Source: Chamaea fasciata (Eukaryota; Chordata; Aves; Passeriformes; Sylviidae). Taken from it: DNA of 64,000 nt. The stretch lies in the NCBI GenBank assembly GCA_029207755.1, contig JARCOQ010000006.1, positions 28,664,522 to 28,728,521 on the forward strand, written 5' to 3'. Each line of letters opens with the position of its first letter. Position 1 is the first letter of the stretch. Both the position numbers and the translations under genes were made by a program. The notes under the pieces are model-generated. The model was not told where the DNA came from. It was given only the letters and a program-made list of their open reading frames with translations, and did not search any database. Below, piece after piece: positions 63,666 to 64,000 of the stretch.

Positions 63666-64000
63666 TTTCTGACAGAATCTTCAGTCCTGAATGTACTTTT
63701 CTGTTTTATTTGAAATACACTGTATTAGATTGACACTATCCCCTTGTTTATGCACCATGTGTTTTCGTTTCCATTTAGGTTTTCCTAATGAGCCTGTTGT
63801 GTTAATTCACAGTTATTGATTATTACCATGTTGCAGCCAGAATGGCATCTTCCACTTTAAAATGTCTTTCCCATCTGATTTCTGGTAGTGGTTCACCATA
63901 AAGGTAGCAATTCTCACCCATTCAGAGCTTGAGCCAGCAAAACCTGCTGTCCTTGATCTTGCTCCAGAAATTGAAAGAATACTACTTAGTTTCTTACTTT

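Larger units (their letters stand above)
59906..64000 (+). other. TUSC3: TUSC3 intron 1 (5' part, runs off the window)
   Basis: The intron begins with GTAGAG directly after the exon 1 codon for Glu42. No later TUSC3 exon, such as the one carrying the CXXC thioredoxin motif, was recognised before the window end, so intron 1 is at least 4.1 kb. Its first 460 bases are still CpG-island sequence with few stop codons, so the reading frame of exon 1 stays open through the donor to about 60,367. That extension is GC-rich read-through, not family-like protein. Further in are a pair of overlapping hairpins, a G/T-rich tract and two CR1 fragments, annotated separately. The stretches 60,500-60,780 and 61,400-63,350 contain nothing else I recognise. 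Confidence 0.8.

Noticed and set aside
1..64000. CRISPR arrays, operons, phage or bacterial mobile elements
   Set aside because: The sequence is vertebrate genomic DNA. No spaced direct-repeat array or dense coding is present.

Overview
This window reads as vertebrate nuclear DNA, most likely from a bird. It is AT-rich and intron/intergenic in character. It has no dense coding, no operons and no CRISPR. It carries several CR1-type LINE fragments and at least four degraded long terminal repeats (LTRs) of families I associate with avian endogenous retroviruses. SINE-like material is scarce. There is one sharp CpG island. The exact species cannot be told from the sequence; the LTR families suggest Neoaves, possibly a passerine.

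Layout. Positions 1-59,500 are a gene desert: every open frame there is short, unrecognised, or sits inside a repeat. The recognisable landmarks are ancient CR1 fragments (about 7.1, 29.5 and 46.8 kb), solo LTRs (17.1 kb minus strand; 42.1, 49.8 and 53.3 kb plus strand), a possible further LTR (44.6 kb), long poly-A/poly-T runs (15.7, 18.8, 24.2 kb), A/C- or G/T-rich low-complexity tracts (8.4, 33.4, 45.8, 48.8, 60.8 kb), a 37-bp tandem duplication that is itself a hairpin (35.6 kb), and a 317-nt uninterrupted pyrimidine tract made of (TCCC)27 followed by (TTCC)45 (55.1 kb).

Positions about 59,510-60,370 form a CpG island holding the only gene I can support: coding exon 1 of TUSC3 (59,780-59,905, plus strand). 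It encodes the signal peptide of an oligosaccharyltransferase thioredoxin-like subunit and ends in a clean GT donor. The promoter has no TATA box near the start codon. It carries a ZNF143/THAP11-like site, an inverted CCAAT box, a GC box and a (GGGCC)5 G-quadruplex motif. The rest of the window (59,906-64,000) is the start of TUSC3 intron 1 and contains two more CR1 fragments.

No new multi-gene system is visible. The observations most worth following are structural: the GGAA/GGGA microsatellite about 4.3 kb upstream of TUSC3, the promoter architecture, the duplicated hairpin, and the solo LTR with a 6-bp target-site duplication.
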